From Chitinophaga varians (GTDB lineage Bacteria > Bacteroidota > Bacteroidia > Chitinophagales > Chitinophagaceae): 64,000 nt of DNA. The DNA is taken from positions 1-64,000 of the forward strand of contig NZ_JACVFB010000001.1 in NCBI RefSeq assembly GCF_014529945.1, written 5' to 3'. This document shows positions 17,935 to 26,554 of this stretch, piece after piece. The notes beneath the pieces are model-generated. The model searched no databases, was not told where the DNA came from, and worked only from the letters and a program-made list of their open reading frames with translations. Position numbers and translations under genes: made by a program. Numbering within the stretch: position 1 is the stretch's first letter; every line of letters starts with the position of its first letter.

Positions 17935-18756
17935 ATGTTGCATAATATAATCTGGGACCCTTCACCGGAAATATTCCGCATCGGCGGTTTCGCGCTTCGC
18001 TACTACAGCCTGGCCTTCATGATAGCTTTTGTGCTCAGCTACCTGGTGATGCGCTACGTCTTTGACCGCGAGGCAAAAAACGTGGCATTGCTGGACCGCC
18101 TGCTGGTATATGTGGTCGTGGGCACCATCGTGGGAGCACGGCTGGGGCATTGCCTGTTTTATGAATGGGGTTATTTCCGGTATCATCTGGCGGAAATCGT
18201 ATTGCCGTTCCGGTGGGAGAACGGTCATTTTTCGTGGACCGGTTATCAGGGACTGGCCAGTCACGGCGGGGCCATGGGCATACTGGCAGCGGTGGCACTA
18301 TTTGCCCGCCGCTATAGGGTATCGTTGCTATGGCTGCTGGACAGGCTGTCTATCGTAGTACCGTTGGCCGGCGCCTTTGTACGGATAGGCAATTTCTTTA
18401 ATGCGGAAATCATCGGTAGACCATCCACCCTGCCGTGGGCGGTGATATTTGTGCGGGAAGACCATCAGCCCCGTCACCCGGCGCAACTATATGAAGCGTT
18501 CTGTTATATGATTACCTTCGGCCTGTTCATCTACCTGTATAAAAAAAACAAACTGGTGCAAAAGCCGGGCGCTTTCTTCGGTCTCTTCCTGATACTGGTG
18601 TTTGGCGCGCGTTTTATCATAGAATTCCTGAAAGAAAACCAGGAGTCATTTGAAAACGGCTATCTGCTCAATATGGGACAGTTACTGAGCTTGCCGCTGA
18701 TAGCGGCCGGCATTTATTTTCTGAGATATTATCACGATCAACATGCAAAAAAATAA
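17935..18756 (+). CDS. lgt: Prolipoprotein diacylglyceryl transferase
   Basis: Inner-membrane enzyme that moves a diacylglyceryl group from phosphatidylglycerol to the lipobox Cys of prolipoproteins, the first step of lipoprotein maturation. The 273 residues show the usual start (MLHNIIWDPSPEIFRIGGFA), about seven membrane helices, the catalytic region YQGLASHGGAMG, the Lgt signature RIGNFFNAEIIGRPS and HPAQLYEA. It matters locally because several products in this window carry lipoboxes. It overlaps the CobW gene by 14 bp, so the two are co-transcribed. Confidence 0.97.
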   Translation: MLHNIIWDPSPEIFRIGGFALRYYSLAFMIAFVLSYLVMRYVFDREAKNVALLDRLLVYVVVGTIVGARLGHCLFYEWGYFRYHLAEIVLPFRWENGHFSWTGYQGLASHGGAMGILAAVALFARRYRVSLLWLLDRLSIVVPLAGAFVRIGNFFNAEIIGRPSTLPWAVIFVREDHQPRHPAQLYEAFCYMITFGLFIYLYKKNKLVQKPGAFFGLFLILVFGARFIIEFLKENQESFENGYLLNMGQLLSLPLIAAGIYFLRYYHDQHAKK

Positions 18757-19708
18757 GCCCATTAAAGTATATCTGTTGACCGGCTTTCTCGGTGCGGGCA
18801 AAACCACGCTGCTCAACAGCCTGTTGCAGCAGAGCCGGGACTACCGCAACATCGTCATCGAAAACGAATTTGGCAAAGTGAATATTGACGCCTCATTAGT
18901 CGCCGCGCAGATTGAAAATATTTATGAACTAACAGCAGGCTGTATCTGTTGCTCGCTCGACAATGAGTTGCTGGAAGTACTGGGCGGCATCTTGCGGCTG
19001 GAGGAACAACCGGACCAGGTGTTCGTTGAAACGACCGGCATCGCGGATGCCGGCAACCTCATCGGCATGTTCAGCCTCCCAGACGTGAAAGCCCGTTTTC
19101 AGCTGGTGTCCACCATCTGCGTGGCGGATGCGGAGAACATCGAAACCCGCCTGGAACAGGTAACAGAAGTAGGCAAACAACTTTCCTGTGCTGATGTAAT
19201 TGTGCTGAATAAAACCAAAGACTTGCCGGTAACGGAACTGGTGCGGTTGCAGGCGTTGCTGGAAAACGTCAACCCGCTGGCCTACATTACTGCTACCGCC
19301 GATGGGCAGGTGGTGCTGGCCGACATGCTGCCACAGGAACGCCGCGTACCATTGCCTGTGGCCACTTTCCCGGCCGGAGACAGTGCCTGTGAAGTACCCG
19401 CCGAAAAGACACCGCACAAAATCAACACCGTACTGTTTCAATCACCACAGCCCTTTGACCTGCAAATGCTGGCGTTTGTGCTGGAACTGAATTTTAACGT
19501 ATATACCGACCAGTTATACCGCATCAAAGGATATGTGGCCGTGAAAGACAGCCCGGAGAAATACCTGGTGCAATCTACCGGCAACTATCTCACCATTGTT
19601 CCGGCGGGGCCATGGGGCGATACACCGCCCTCATCTACGCTGGTGTTTATCGGGAAGGGCCTGAAAACTGCTACCATAGAGCGTATCCTGCGGCCGGCGC
19701 TGAGATGA
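18743..19708 (+). CDS. CobW/COG0523 family GTP-dependent metallochaperone
   Basis: G3E-family GTPase of 321 residues, thought to deliver zinc or another metal to a client protein. Visible motifs are Walker A GFLGAGKTT (14-22), the metal-binding GCICC (Cys67, Cys69, Cys70) and VFVETTGIAD with VIVLNKTKD for GTP binding. A CobW C-terminal domain covers about 220-318. The start overlaps the end of lgt. The metal and client are not evident; no zinc-regulon neighbour is present. Confidence 0.93.
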   Translation: MQKNKPIKVYLLTGFLGAGKTTLLNSLLQQSRDYRNIVIENEFGKVNIDASLVAAQIENIYELTAGCICCSLDNELLEVLGGILRLEEQPDQVFVETTGIADAGNLIGMFSLPDVKARFQLVSTICVADAENIETRLEQVTEVGKQLSCADVIVLNKTKDLPVTELVRLQALLENVNPLAYITATADGQVVLADMLPQERRVPLPVATFPAGDSACEVPAEKTPHKINTVLFQSPQPFDLQMLAFVLELNFNVYTDQLYRIKGYVAVKDSPEKYLVQSTGNYLTIVPAGPWGDTPPSSTLVFIGKGLKTATIERILRPALR

Positions 19709-19738
19709 TGTAACACGTCGTATGCCAGCGCTTTTCCC

Positions 19739-19746
19739 TATCTTTA
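19739..19746 (+). promoter_or_regulatory. Candidate -7 box TATCTTTA of xseA
   Basis: It ends 9 bp before the xseA ATG, again implying a message with almost no 5' leader. Confidence 0.4.
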
Positions 19747-19755
19747 CAGTCCACC

Positions 19756-21195
19756 ATGACTGCATTTGAGACCATCAAACTTTCGGCGCTAACGGGTAAG
19801 ATCCAGCAGGCGCTCTCCAACGTATTTGGAGAAGAGACCTTTTGGGTAGTGGCCGATGTGACCAACCATGCTTTTTACGCACAGAAAGGATATCACTATT
19901 TCGATCTCGTGGAGAAAGACACGAACTCCAGCGCTATCGTGGCCAAAGTGGCTGCGGTAGCCTGGGGCAATGGGTCTATCCGTATCCGTGAGTTTGAATA
20001 CGTGACCGGTCAGCAGTTTAAAAATGATATACACGTACTGGTGAAAGTGTCGGTCAATTACCACCAGGTGCATGGCCTGCAAATTACGCTGCTCGATATC
20101 GACACCAGCTTCACCATCGGCATGCTGGAACAGCAGAAACAACAAACGCTGCTGCGCCTGCTGGCAGAATGTTCCGATTACATCCGCAAAGTAGGGGACC
20201 GCTATGTGACCCGCAACAATCAGCTGTCGCTTCCGGCTGTGATACAGAAACTGGCGGTGATTACTTCCGGTAATTCGGCCGGCTTCCAGGACTTCCGGCA
20301 TACGTTGGAACATAACCGTTTTGCCTACGCTTTTCAGGTAGATACCTATTTTACCGTAGTACAGGGAGAATCGAAAGCCGAACTGGTACAGCAGCGGCTA
20401 ATTGACGTTTACAACAGTGGCGTGGCCTATGATGCGGTGGTGATTATCCGCGGCGGTGGCGCGCAGACGGACTTCCTGTTGTTTGATACTTTCCTGCTGG
20501 GAAGAGCAGTCGCCAAATTTCCCATTCCCATCATCACCGGTATTGGTCACCAGAAAAATGAAACCATCACCGACATGATGGCGCACAGCCCTGTGAAAAC
20601 GCCCACCAAAGCGGCAGAGCTGATCATCGCGCATAACAAGGCATTTGAAGACGGGGTATCTGCTTTGCAACATACCATCCTGATCAGGGCACAACAACTA
20701 TTTTCCAGTCACTACCAGGCGTTGTCCCAGCTGAACGCCGCCGTGATCAACCAAACGCGGACCATCCTGCAAGGGCAGCGGGAAATGCTGCACGACTACC
20801 ACAATGTGGTGTCGCATGGCTCCCGGTCGGTATTACAGCATCATCAGCGGGAGCTGCTGACGTTGTCAGGCGCCATCCTGGCGAGGCCCAGGGCGGTGAT
20901 CGCCGGCAAACAAAATGATCTGGTCAACATGACGGCCAATATCCGCTCGTTCAACCGGTTGTATATGCAAAACAGACGCGGGCAGCTGGCCCATTACGAT
21001 ACTTTATTCAAACTCATGAGCCCTGTCAATATACTGAAGCGTGGCTTTGCCATCGTATATGCAGGCGATAAAATCATTAACAGCGCACTCCCGGTGGCAG
21101 CCGGCAGCCCTATCACCGTAAGGCTGCACGACGCGTCCCTGGAGGCCACCGTGACCGCTAAAACACCACATGATGAATCAGGAACTGACATATGA
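19756..21195 (+). CDS. xseA: Exodeoxyribonuclease VII large subunit
   Basis: Catalytic subunit of exonuclease VII, a cytoplasmic single-strand DNA exonuclease used in repair. The 479 residues have an N-terminal OB-fold (about 1-105), the catalytic core with AVITSGNSAGFQDF, IIRGGGAQTDFLLFD and the family motif ITGIGHQKNE...TPTKAAE, then a long helical region that binds the small subunit (about 300-410) and a short C-terminal segment. It overlaps xseB by 26 bp in another frame, which suggests coupled translation. Confidence 0.96.
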   Translation: MTAFETIKLSALTGKIQQALSNVFGEETFWVVADVTNHAFYAQKGYHYFDLVEKDTNSSAIVAKVAAVAWGNGSIRIREFEYVTGQQFKNDIHVLVKVSVNYHQVHGLQITLLDIDTSFTIGMLEQQKQQTLLRLLAECSDYIRKVGDRYVTRNNQLSLPAVIQKLAVITSGNSAGFQDFRHTLEHNRFAYAFQVDTYFTVVQGESKAELVQQRLIDVYNSGVAYDAVVIIRGGGAQTDFLLFDTFLLGRAVAKFPIPIITGIGHQKNETITDMMAHSPVKTPTKAAELIIAHNKAFEDGVSALQHTILIRAQQLFSSHYQALSQLNAAVINQTRTILQGQREMLHDYHNVVSHGSRSVLQHHQRELLTLSGAILARPRAVIAGKQNDLVNMTANIRSFNRLYMQNRRGQLAHYDTLFKLMSPVNILKRGFAIVYAGDKIINSALPVAAGSPITVRLHDASLEATVTAKTPHDESGTDI

Positions 21196-21382
21196 AGCCG
21201 CCTACACCGAATTACAACAGATAGCGGAGGAAATAGAAAATGAGACCGTTTCGGTAGATGTACTGGCGGAGAAAGTAAAACGCGCGTCCGTACTGATAGA
21301 GTTTTGCCAGCAGAAATTGCGGGCTACGGAAGTAGAGGTCAACAATATCATCAAACAAATGGAAAACAAGCCGGGCGCCTGA
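21170..21382 (+). CDS. xseB: Exodeoxyribonuclease VII small subunit
   Basis: A 70-residue helical protein (LTYEAAYTELQQIAEEIEN, VDVLAEKVKRASVLIEFCQQ) matching XseB in length and pattern. It begins inside the last codons of xseA and forms the complex that activates the large subunit. Confidence 0.95.
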   Translation: MMNQELTYEAAYTELQQIAEEIENETVSVDVLAEKVKRASVLIEFCQQKLRATEVEVNNIIKQMENKPGA

Positions 21383-21530
21383 TCCTTCCGGCCCTTTATG
21401 GATTCCCTCTTCAGCGGCAGTTATCGGCGGAATACTATCACTTATCGCCAGCGTGTGCAAACTCATCGCCTTTCGCCAGCCCATTGCCTTTATTTTCAGG
21501 TGTTTTGCAGTATATCATAAAATATGCTGT

Positions 21531-22205
21531 ATGAAGAATTATTGCTACAGAGGCCTATGGCTGGCAGGACTATGCCTGTTGACTGTTTTTACCGTGGACG
21601 CCCAGAAAAAGGGCAAATACCTGAAAGGGTGCTACCTGGACAGTACCGGGCAAAAGATTGATGGATTCATCTCCATGGAGGAAATGGGCTTGTTGTCCTT
21701 CGATTTTAAAAAACAACTGGGAGACAAAAACGAGAAAATAAAAGTCACCGATTGCCAGTCTTTTTCATTTGAGCACCATTCCTTTTGTACGCTCAAAAAT
21801 GTAACCATCCGGACGCGCATCTGGCACTATCATTTTGCGAAGGTATTTGCTGAACAGGTGATTGAAGGTCCGTTACAGTTGTACCGCCTGTACTTCAAAC
21901 CCGGAAAAGTGGGCTATATGCGATATGTTTCGATGGCCAGCAGGTTCGCGCCCGGACCGGCATCGCTGGGCGCCGGCGTGTTTATGAACAGTAAATATGT
22001 GAACTACTTCCTGCGGAAAAGCGGGGATACTACCGGCTATTGTTTTATCGGCAAAAAACGCCGGGATTTTGTTACCTCATTGACACCATGGCTCAGCGAG
22101 GATACGCTGCTTGTCCGGAAAATACAGACTGGTGGCGACTATAGTTTTAATAACATCGAGTCGGTGGTCCGGGAGTATAACGACTACCTCGGCAATAAAC
22201 AGTAA
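21531..22205 (+). CDS. Hypothetical secreted protein
   Basis: 224 residues from ATG 21531, which yields a clear signal peptide (GLWLAGLCLLTVFTVDAQ). The open frame extends 26 codons upstream without purpose. The mature part begins KGKYLKGCYLDSTGQKIDGF, resembling the first strand of Bacteroidota proteins that handle a small beta domain, but I name no family. It precedes the LytS/LytTR pair by 30 bp and may be in the same transcript. Confidence 0.75.
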   Translation: MKNYCYRGLWLAGLCLLTVFTVDAQKKGKYLKGCYLDSTGQKIDGFISMEEMGLLSFDFKKQLGDKNEKIKVTDCQSFSFEHHSFCTLKNVTIRTRIWHYHFAKVFAEQVIEGPLQLYRLYFKPGKVGYMRYVSMASRFAPGPASLGAGVFMNSKYVNYFLRKSGDTTGYCFIGKKRRDFVTSLTPWLSEDTLLVRKIQTGGDYSFNNIESVVREYNDYLGNKQ

Positions 22206-22235
22206 TTTCATCCGCTGAAAATACAGGTGGTGTTT

Positions 22236-23279
22236 ATGGGAAAAGTAAAAGCTGCACTCAGGTCATATCTCATCATATTGGGCATTGTCGTGGTGATTAA
22301 TATCATCAACAATTTATCCGGGTATACCCCCGGGGAGTTTGATATGAGAGCGGAAATAGTGACCACTTTGTTGATGACCATCTTTGGGTTCTTTGGCTTT
22401 AAAGCGCTGAACGATATTTTTCTTCGGAAAGTACTGAACTGGAATACACGTACAGAGAGAAGTTTTCTGGTTTTTATACTGGTATCAGCGTGTTTTGGCG
22501 CTACCCTGATAGGGTGCTTTATGAAACTGGAAGTCTTTATTTTTCATACGCCCGATCCTGCCTGGCAGGGCTATGTGCGGAACATGCTGTATTCGGCCAT
22601 GTTGTTTCTCTCCATTACCCTGGCAGCCACCCTCGGTAAATTTATCGATCACTGGAAACAGGGGATAGAAGCTGCCGCCAGAATGGAACAGCGCCTGGCC
22701 CAAAGTCAGCTCGATCTGTTGCGCAATCAGGTCAATCCCCACTTTCTGTTCAATGCACTGAATACCCTGACTTCTTTGATTCGGGAAGATGAAGAACAGG
22801 CAGTGGACTTTGTGAAACATCTCTCCCGGATACTGCGGTACTCCCTGGCACAGGAAACCAGCGGTACCGTGACGGTAGCCACCGAACTGGCCATCGCAGA
22901 CGCTTTCCTCGGTATCAGCGCACAACGGTTTGGCGATAAACTGATATACGACAAGACCGTGAATGCGGGCGTGTTATCCCAACAGATTGTTTCACACAGC
23001 TTGCTGATGCTGCTGGAAAACGCGCTCAAACACAATGAAATATCCCGTCAGCGGCCCTTACACATCAACATATACTCCACGGATAATTATCTGTTTGTAG
23101 AGAACAACCTGCAGCTACGCCAATCGGGGACCACCTCTATGGGTATCGGTCTGGCTAATATTGTGGGCCGTTATCAGCCGCTGACCGGCAAAACCGTAAA
23201 CATTACCTCTGATGAAACCTGCTGGCGGGTGGGCATTCCACTGCTCCCCGGCCCGGAAGATTTAAACAGCGAAAAATGA
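22236..23279 (+). CDS. LytS-type sensor histidine kinase
   Basis: Membrane sensor kinase of the His_kinase (PF06580) family, 347 residues from ATG 22236 (an in-frame GTG at 22227 is possible). Four hydrophobic segments occupy the first 140 residues (SYLIILGIVVVINIINNLSG, SFLVFILVSACFGATLIGC). A coiled linker leads to the H-box QVNPHFLFNALNTLTSLI, with the phospho-acceptor His, and the ATP-binding part has LLMLLENALKHNE and GIGLANIVGRY. Its stop overlaps the start of the LytTR regulator as ATGA, so the two form a translationally coupled two-component system. Confidence 0.94.
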   Translation: MGKVKAALRSYLIILGIVVVINIINNLSGYTPGEFDMRAEIVTTLLMTIFGFFGFKALNDIFLRKVLNWNTRTERSFLVFILVSACFGATLIGCFMKLEVFIFHTPDPAWQGYVRNMLYSAMLFLSITLAATLGKFIDHWKQGIEAAARMEQRLAQSQLDLLRNQVNPHFLFNALNTLTSLIREDEEQAVDFVKHLSRILRYSLAQETSGTVTVATELAIADAFLGISAQRFGDKLIYDKTVNAGVLSQQIVSHSLLMLLENALKHNEISRQRPLHINIYSTDNYLFVENNLQLRQSGTTSMGIGLANIVGRYQPLTGKTVNITSDETCWRVGIPLLPGPEDLNSEK

Positions 23280-24040
23280 TAGCTTTAATTGTTGAAGACG
23301 AGACGGCCGCAGCCAGGCAGCTGGTGAATATGCTCCGCAAGCTGCGCCCCGACTGGCATATCTGCCCTGTTGCCGAAAGTATTGAGGAAACGGTGCAATG
23401 GCTCACACATAACGCGCATCCGGATATTATCCTGATGGATATCCAACTCTCCGACGGCGATTGTTTCGCTATTTTTAAGCAGACCGCGGTGAAGGTCCCC
23501 GTGATTTTCACGACAGCATATGATGAATATGCACTCAGGGCTTTTAAAGTAAACAGCATCGATTATCTGCTGAAACCTATTGAAGAAGCAGAGCTGTCTG
23601 CGGCATTGGATAAATATGAGTCGCTACGGGCGCATCAGTCACCGGATACGGCCGGCGAGCAGTTGAAAAAACTGATCGCTTCCCTGGCGCCTGCCACAGG
23701 CTCGCGGGAGCGGATGATGTTCCGCACGCATAACGGCATCAAAAGTATTGACTGTAACGATATCGCCTATATTAAGGCGCAGGATAAACACGTATACGTA
23801 TATACGTTTGACGGAGACATGAACGTAACGGACCAGTCGCTCGATGAGTTGGCGGAGACGCTGTCTGCGCGGACTTTCTTCCGGATCAACCGGAAATACC
23901 TCTGTCATATTAAAGCGCTCCGGCAGATAAGGCTGCATTCCAACGGGCGCACGCATGTGCTGCTGGAGCACTGTAAAGACGACGCTATTTTTGTCAGCCA
24001 GTCACGCAGCACTGACTTCCGGCGCTGGCTGGACAGTTAA
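23276..24040 (+). CDS. LytTR family response regulator
   Basis: Receiver domain (about 1-120) with phospho-acceptor Asp55 in IILMDIQLSDGD and Lys in YLLKPIEEAEL, followed by a LytTR DNA-binding domain (about 145-250, DIAYIKAQDKHVYVYTFDG, FFRINRKYLCHIKALRQI). 254 residues, normal for the group. Partner of the preceding kinase. It converges on the NUC1 nuclease gene with a 4-bp overlap. Its targets are not evident. Confidence 0.95.
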   Translation: MIALIVEDETAAARQLVNMLRKLRPDWHICPVAESIEETVQWLTHNAHPDIILMDIQLSDGDCFAIFKQTAVKVPVIFTTAYDEYALRAFKVNSIDYLLKPIEEAELSAALDKYESLRAHQSPDTAGEQLKKLIASLAPATGSRERMMFRTHNGIKSIDCNDIAYIKAQDKHVYVYTFDGDMNVTDQSLDELAETLSARTFFRINRKYLCHIKALRQIRLHSNGRTHVLLEHCKDDAIFVSQSRSTDFRRWLDS

Positions 24041-24945
24041 AGGCTGTACAACTTTTTTTTGAGCTGTGCCCTTATGCCTTCCTGCACGTTCTGAAAGAGG
24101 TTCAGGGGCACGCCTGCCGCTTTGGCTTTGGTTTCCAGCGTTTCCACGGTGCAGAGATAATTTTTCCAGGCGGAGGCTTTACCGGTGCCGGTATACAGGT
24201 CATTATCATTCGGCATGTCTACGGCAATAACGGTGGCATTGGCATTGATGCGGGCCAGATCGTTGGTGCCTTTGGGAATGATCACCACCACCTTCCATAC
24301 TTGTCCGGGTACGGTGATGTTACCGTTGTCGAGGGTTTCCACGAAGGCGGTCTGCCCTTTGCCACGTCCGCCTTTGCCGTAGGAGCCCATGATGATGAAG
24401 GCTTCTTTATCGTCTCTCACCTGTTGACGGATAAAATCTTCCATATTGGCCCAGGGTATCTGGTTGAGGGCCGCTGCCTGGGGGATCATATTGGTCATCA
24501 GGAAAGTAGCGCTGTTGGCTTCTTTAGCCGCGCTGCGGTCGGCGGAAGGGCAATTGTGGCCTCTGTCGAAGCCGGTGGTGCTGCCGTTGTAGCTGCCGGC
24601 GTTTACCTGGTACCAGCCTTGCGGCAGACCGGGATCGGGCCTGAAGTCATTGGAGCGGTCTATGGTGCCCGGGCAGTCTTCTGATTGAAGGTGCCAGCTG
24701 ACCCATACCGGTATGCCTGCATTTTTGCTGTAGGCTTCCACAAAATAAGTTTGATTCATCAGGAAGTTCTCCAGGAAAATCAGATTGGATTTCGCGTCTG
24801 TAGGGTTGCCGAGCAGCAGGTGGTCGTTGTCGGCGACCGTTGCCGGTGGCTGAACAGGGGCGGTTTCCCGGATATCGTCTTTTGTACAGGCTACAATCAG
24901 GACCAGGGCTGCATAGGTAATCAGCAGCCTAAAATTAATTCTCAT
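24037..24945 (-). CDS. Exported DNA/RNA non-specific endonuclease (NUC1 family)
   Basis: Lipoprotein nuclease of 302 residues. The signal ends at Cys20 (LVLIVAC), so the enzyme is anchored in the envelope. The beta-beta-alpha metal site DRGHNCPSADRS is at about 127-138, with His130 the general base, and the downstream Asn/Glu region (FLMTNMIPQAAALNQIPW) binds the metal. Such enzymes degrade extracellular nucleic acids for nutrition or biofilm turnover. Single gene, divergent from nothing obvious. Confidence 0.94.
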   Translation of the reverse strand: MRINFRLLITYAALVLIVACTKDDIRETAPVQPPATVADNDHLLLGNPTDAKSNLIFLENFLMNQTYFVEAYSKNAGIPVWVSWHLQSEDCPGTIDRSNDFRPDPGLPQGWYQVNAGSYNGSTTGFDRGHNCPSADRSAAKEANSATFLMTNMIPQAAALNQIPWANMEDFIRQQVRDDKEAFIIMGSYGKGGRGKGQTAFVETLDNGNITVPGQVWKVVVIIPKGTNDLARINANATVIAVDMPNDNDLYTGTGKASAWKNYLCTVETLETKAKAAGVPLNLFQNVQEGIRAQLKKKLYSL

Positions 24946-25047
24946 CTATCCCTTCGTTGTGAATATTAAAAACGCAAAGGAAAGGTTTTAATGTTACACA
25001 TCGACAAAACTGACGGAACAAAAAACGTATAGGCGTTTCGGATAGGA

Positions 25048-26208
25048 TCAGAAAACTTCGTTGACGCCGAAGTAGAAGCCGGACTGGTCTTGTCCGCGGC
25101 CATAGTCGAGCCGGATATTGACGCGGTTTTTGAATTCCCAGCGATAGCCGATGCCATAGCTGAGGAGTGTTTGCTGAAAGGAGAGCGCATCGAAGCGGGG
25201 GAACACGTTGCCGCCACCCACCCATATTACTGCGCCGCTGCGGCGATATATGCGTTGCCGTAGTTCCACCTGTCCGGCGACATAGTTACGGTCGCGGTAC
25301 CGGCCTTCATAGTAGCCGCGTAATCTGTTAGAGCCGCCTGCCTGTGCCAGCATGTTCCAGGGCACGTCGCCGCTGTGTTCTTCTGCGTAGAAGTCCATCG
25401 CAAGGATACTGCCTTTCCAGAGGCGTTTGTACCAGTCGAATTGCAGTTCCAGTTTGGTGAACACATCGTTGTTGCCGAGGAAAGAAGGGTAGAAGCGGTA
25501 ACCTATCCTGGCGTACATGCCGCGGGACGGATTGGGAATGAAGTCGCGGGTGTCATACACCACGAAAGGTCCGGCGCCCATGCCGAAAACCCGTTTCGGC
25601 TGCATCAGCGGCTTGCCGCCGGCAGTATCTATATCTTTTGCCTGCCCATTCTGCACGTGTGTGCTGATACCGGCATAAAAGCGATTACTGAGGTTGATGG
25701 CCAGGTCGGCCTGTAATTTTTCTGTCAGCAACAGATAGTCGGTATAGTCATCTTTGGCGGAACCGGCATCGTAGCCAATCCCCCAGTATTTATCGGGCCG
25801 TGAGCTGAAAGAGGCTTTCAGCATCAGCCGGAAGCGGTCTTTCGGGAAGATGGTGGTGCTGTTGAGGCCAATACCATAAAACCCGGTGAGCGCCACGGAG
25901 CCATATACGGCCACATTGGAGAGGGGCAACAGGCTGTCGGCACGGTCTGTCTTGTACTGGGCGGCCAGCATCACGGCGATGCCCGCGCTGGTCTCCGGCG
26001 TATAAACGGGGCCTCCGATGAAACTAAGATCTACCTTTTTGTGTTTGCTTTCATCGTTGGTATGCGCCAGATAATGGAGAACACGCTGATACAACCCTCC
26101 GGGGGCCGTAGTATCTGTGCTGTTGCCGGAAGATGGGGCCTGGCGGGCTGTTACCGTTACACTACAACAGAGCAATATGGGGAATAATAGTTTTTTTATC
26201 AAATGCAT
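25048..26208 (-). CDS. BamA/TamA-like outer-membrane beta-barrel protein (surface antigen D15 type)
   Basis: 386 residues with a signal peptide (LLFPILLCCSVTVTARQ). The rest is a beta-barrel of the Omp85/bacterial surface antigen type, shown by alternating aromatic strands (RGMYARIGYRFYPSFLG, FDWYKRLWKGSILAMDFY), the Omp85 motif-like GGSNRLRGYYEGRYRD, and a C-terminal SGFYFGVNEVF. No POTRA domain is visible, so it is a barrel-only member of the patatin-like or DUF5982 kind. Function unknown; it probably concerns lipid or protein handling at the outer membrane. Confidence 0.85.
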   Translation of the reverse strand: MHLIKKLLFPILLCCSVTVTARQAPSSGNSTDTTAPGGLYQRVLHYLAHTNDESKHKKVDLSFIGGPVYTPETSAGIAVMLAAQYKTDRADSLLPLSNVAVYGSVALTGFYGIGLNSTTIFPKDRFRLMLKASFSSRPDKYWGIGYDAGSAKDDYTDYLLLTEKLQADLAINLSNRFYAGISTHVQNGQAKDIDTAGGKPLMQPKRVFGMGAGPFVVYDTRDFIPNPSRGMYARIGYRFYPSFLGNNDVFTKLELQFDWYKRLWKGSILAMDFYAEEHSGDVPWNMLAQAGGSNRLRGYYEGRYRDRNYVAGQVELRQRIYRRSGAVIWVGGGNVFPRFDALSFQQTLLSYGIGYRWEFKNRVNIRLDYGRGQDQSGFYFGVNEVF

Positions 26209-26253
26209 GACCGCCCGAAAATAACGATAATTCCGGAAATGGCCCGCGCGGTT

Positions 26254-26273
26254 CCTAGGGCTGTAGCCCTGGG
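26254..26273. repeat. GGGCT/AGCCC palindrome, copy 3
   Basis: CCTAGGGCTGTAGCCCTGGG, one mismatch from a perfect palindrome. It lies in a 346-bp spacer (26209-26554) between the barrel protein and the 742-residue protein, where I see no gene. Confidence 0.8.
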
Positions 26274-26531
26274 CTACGTTTGTTGTTCAGGTTCTGAAGG
26301 CTGACAGGATTCACAAGGCAACGAATGGCTACCCTGAAAACGAAAAGGAATAGGGACAATAAGGCAACGTAAACAATGATCATAATAGTTATTGCGCTAC
26401 AATAGTTAATCGTGGCAACCGGGCTACAGCAACGTAGTCCGTTGTCTTTAACCCAAAAAAACTCAATACAGCAACAAATCTCCACCTACATAACAACCCG
26501 TAACCATGAAAGAATTTGAATAACAACATAT

Positions 26532-26551
26532 CCCAGGGCTGAAGCCCTGGG
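26532..26551. repeat. GGGCT/AGCCC palindrome, copy 4, after the TerD-like gene
   Basis: CCCAGGGCTGAAGCCCTGGG, a near-perfect palindrome 3 bp past the stop codon at 26555-26557. It could end transcription of the minus-strand gene, though the following bases in that direction (ATATGTTGTT) are only weakly T-rich. Confidence 0.75.
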
Positions 26552-26554
26552 ATT

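Noticed and set aside
26255-26485. 76-codon minus-strand frame in the 346-bp spacer
   Set aside because: It overlaps a palindrome and has a cysteine-rich, random-looking start; no support as a gene.
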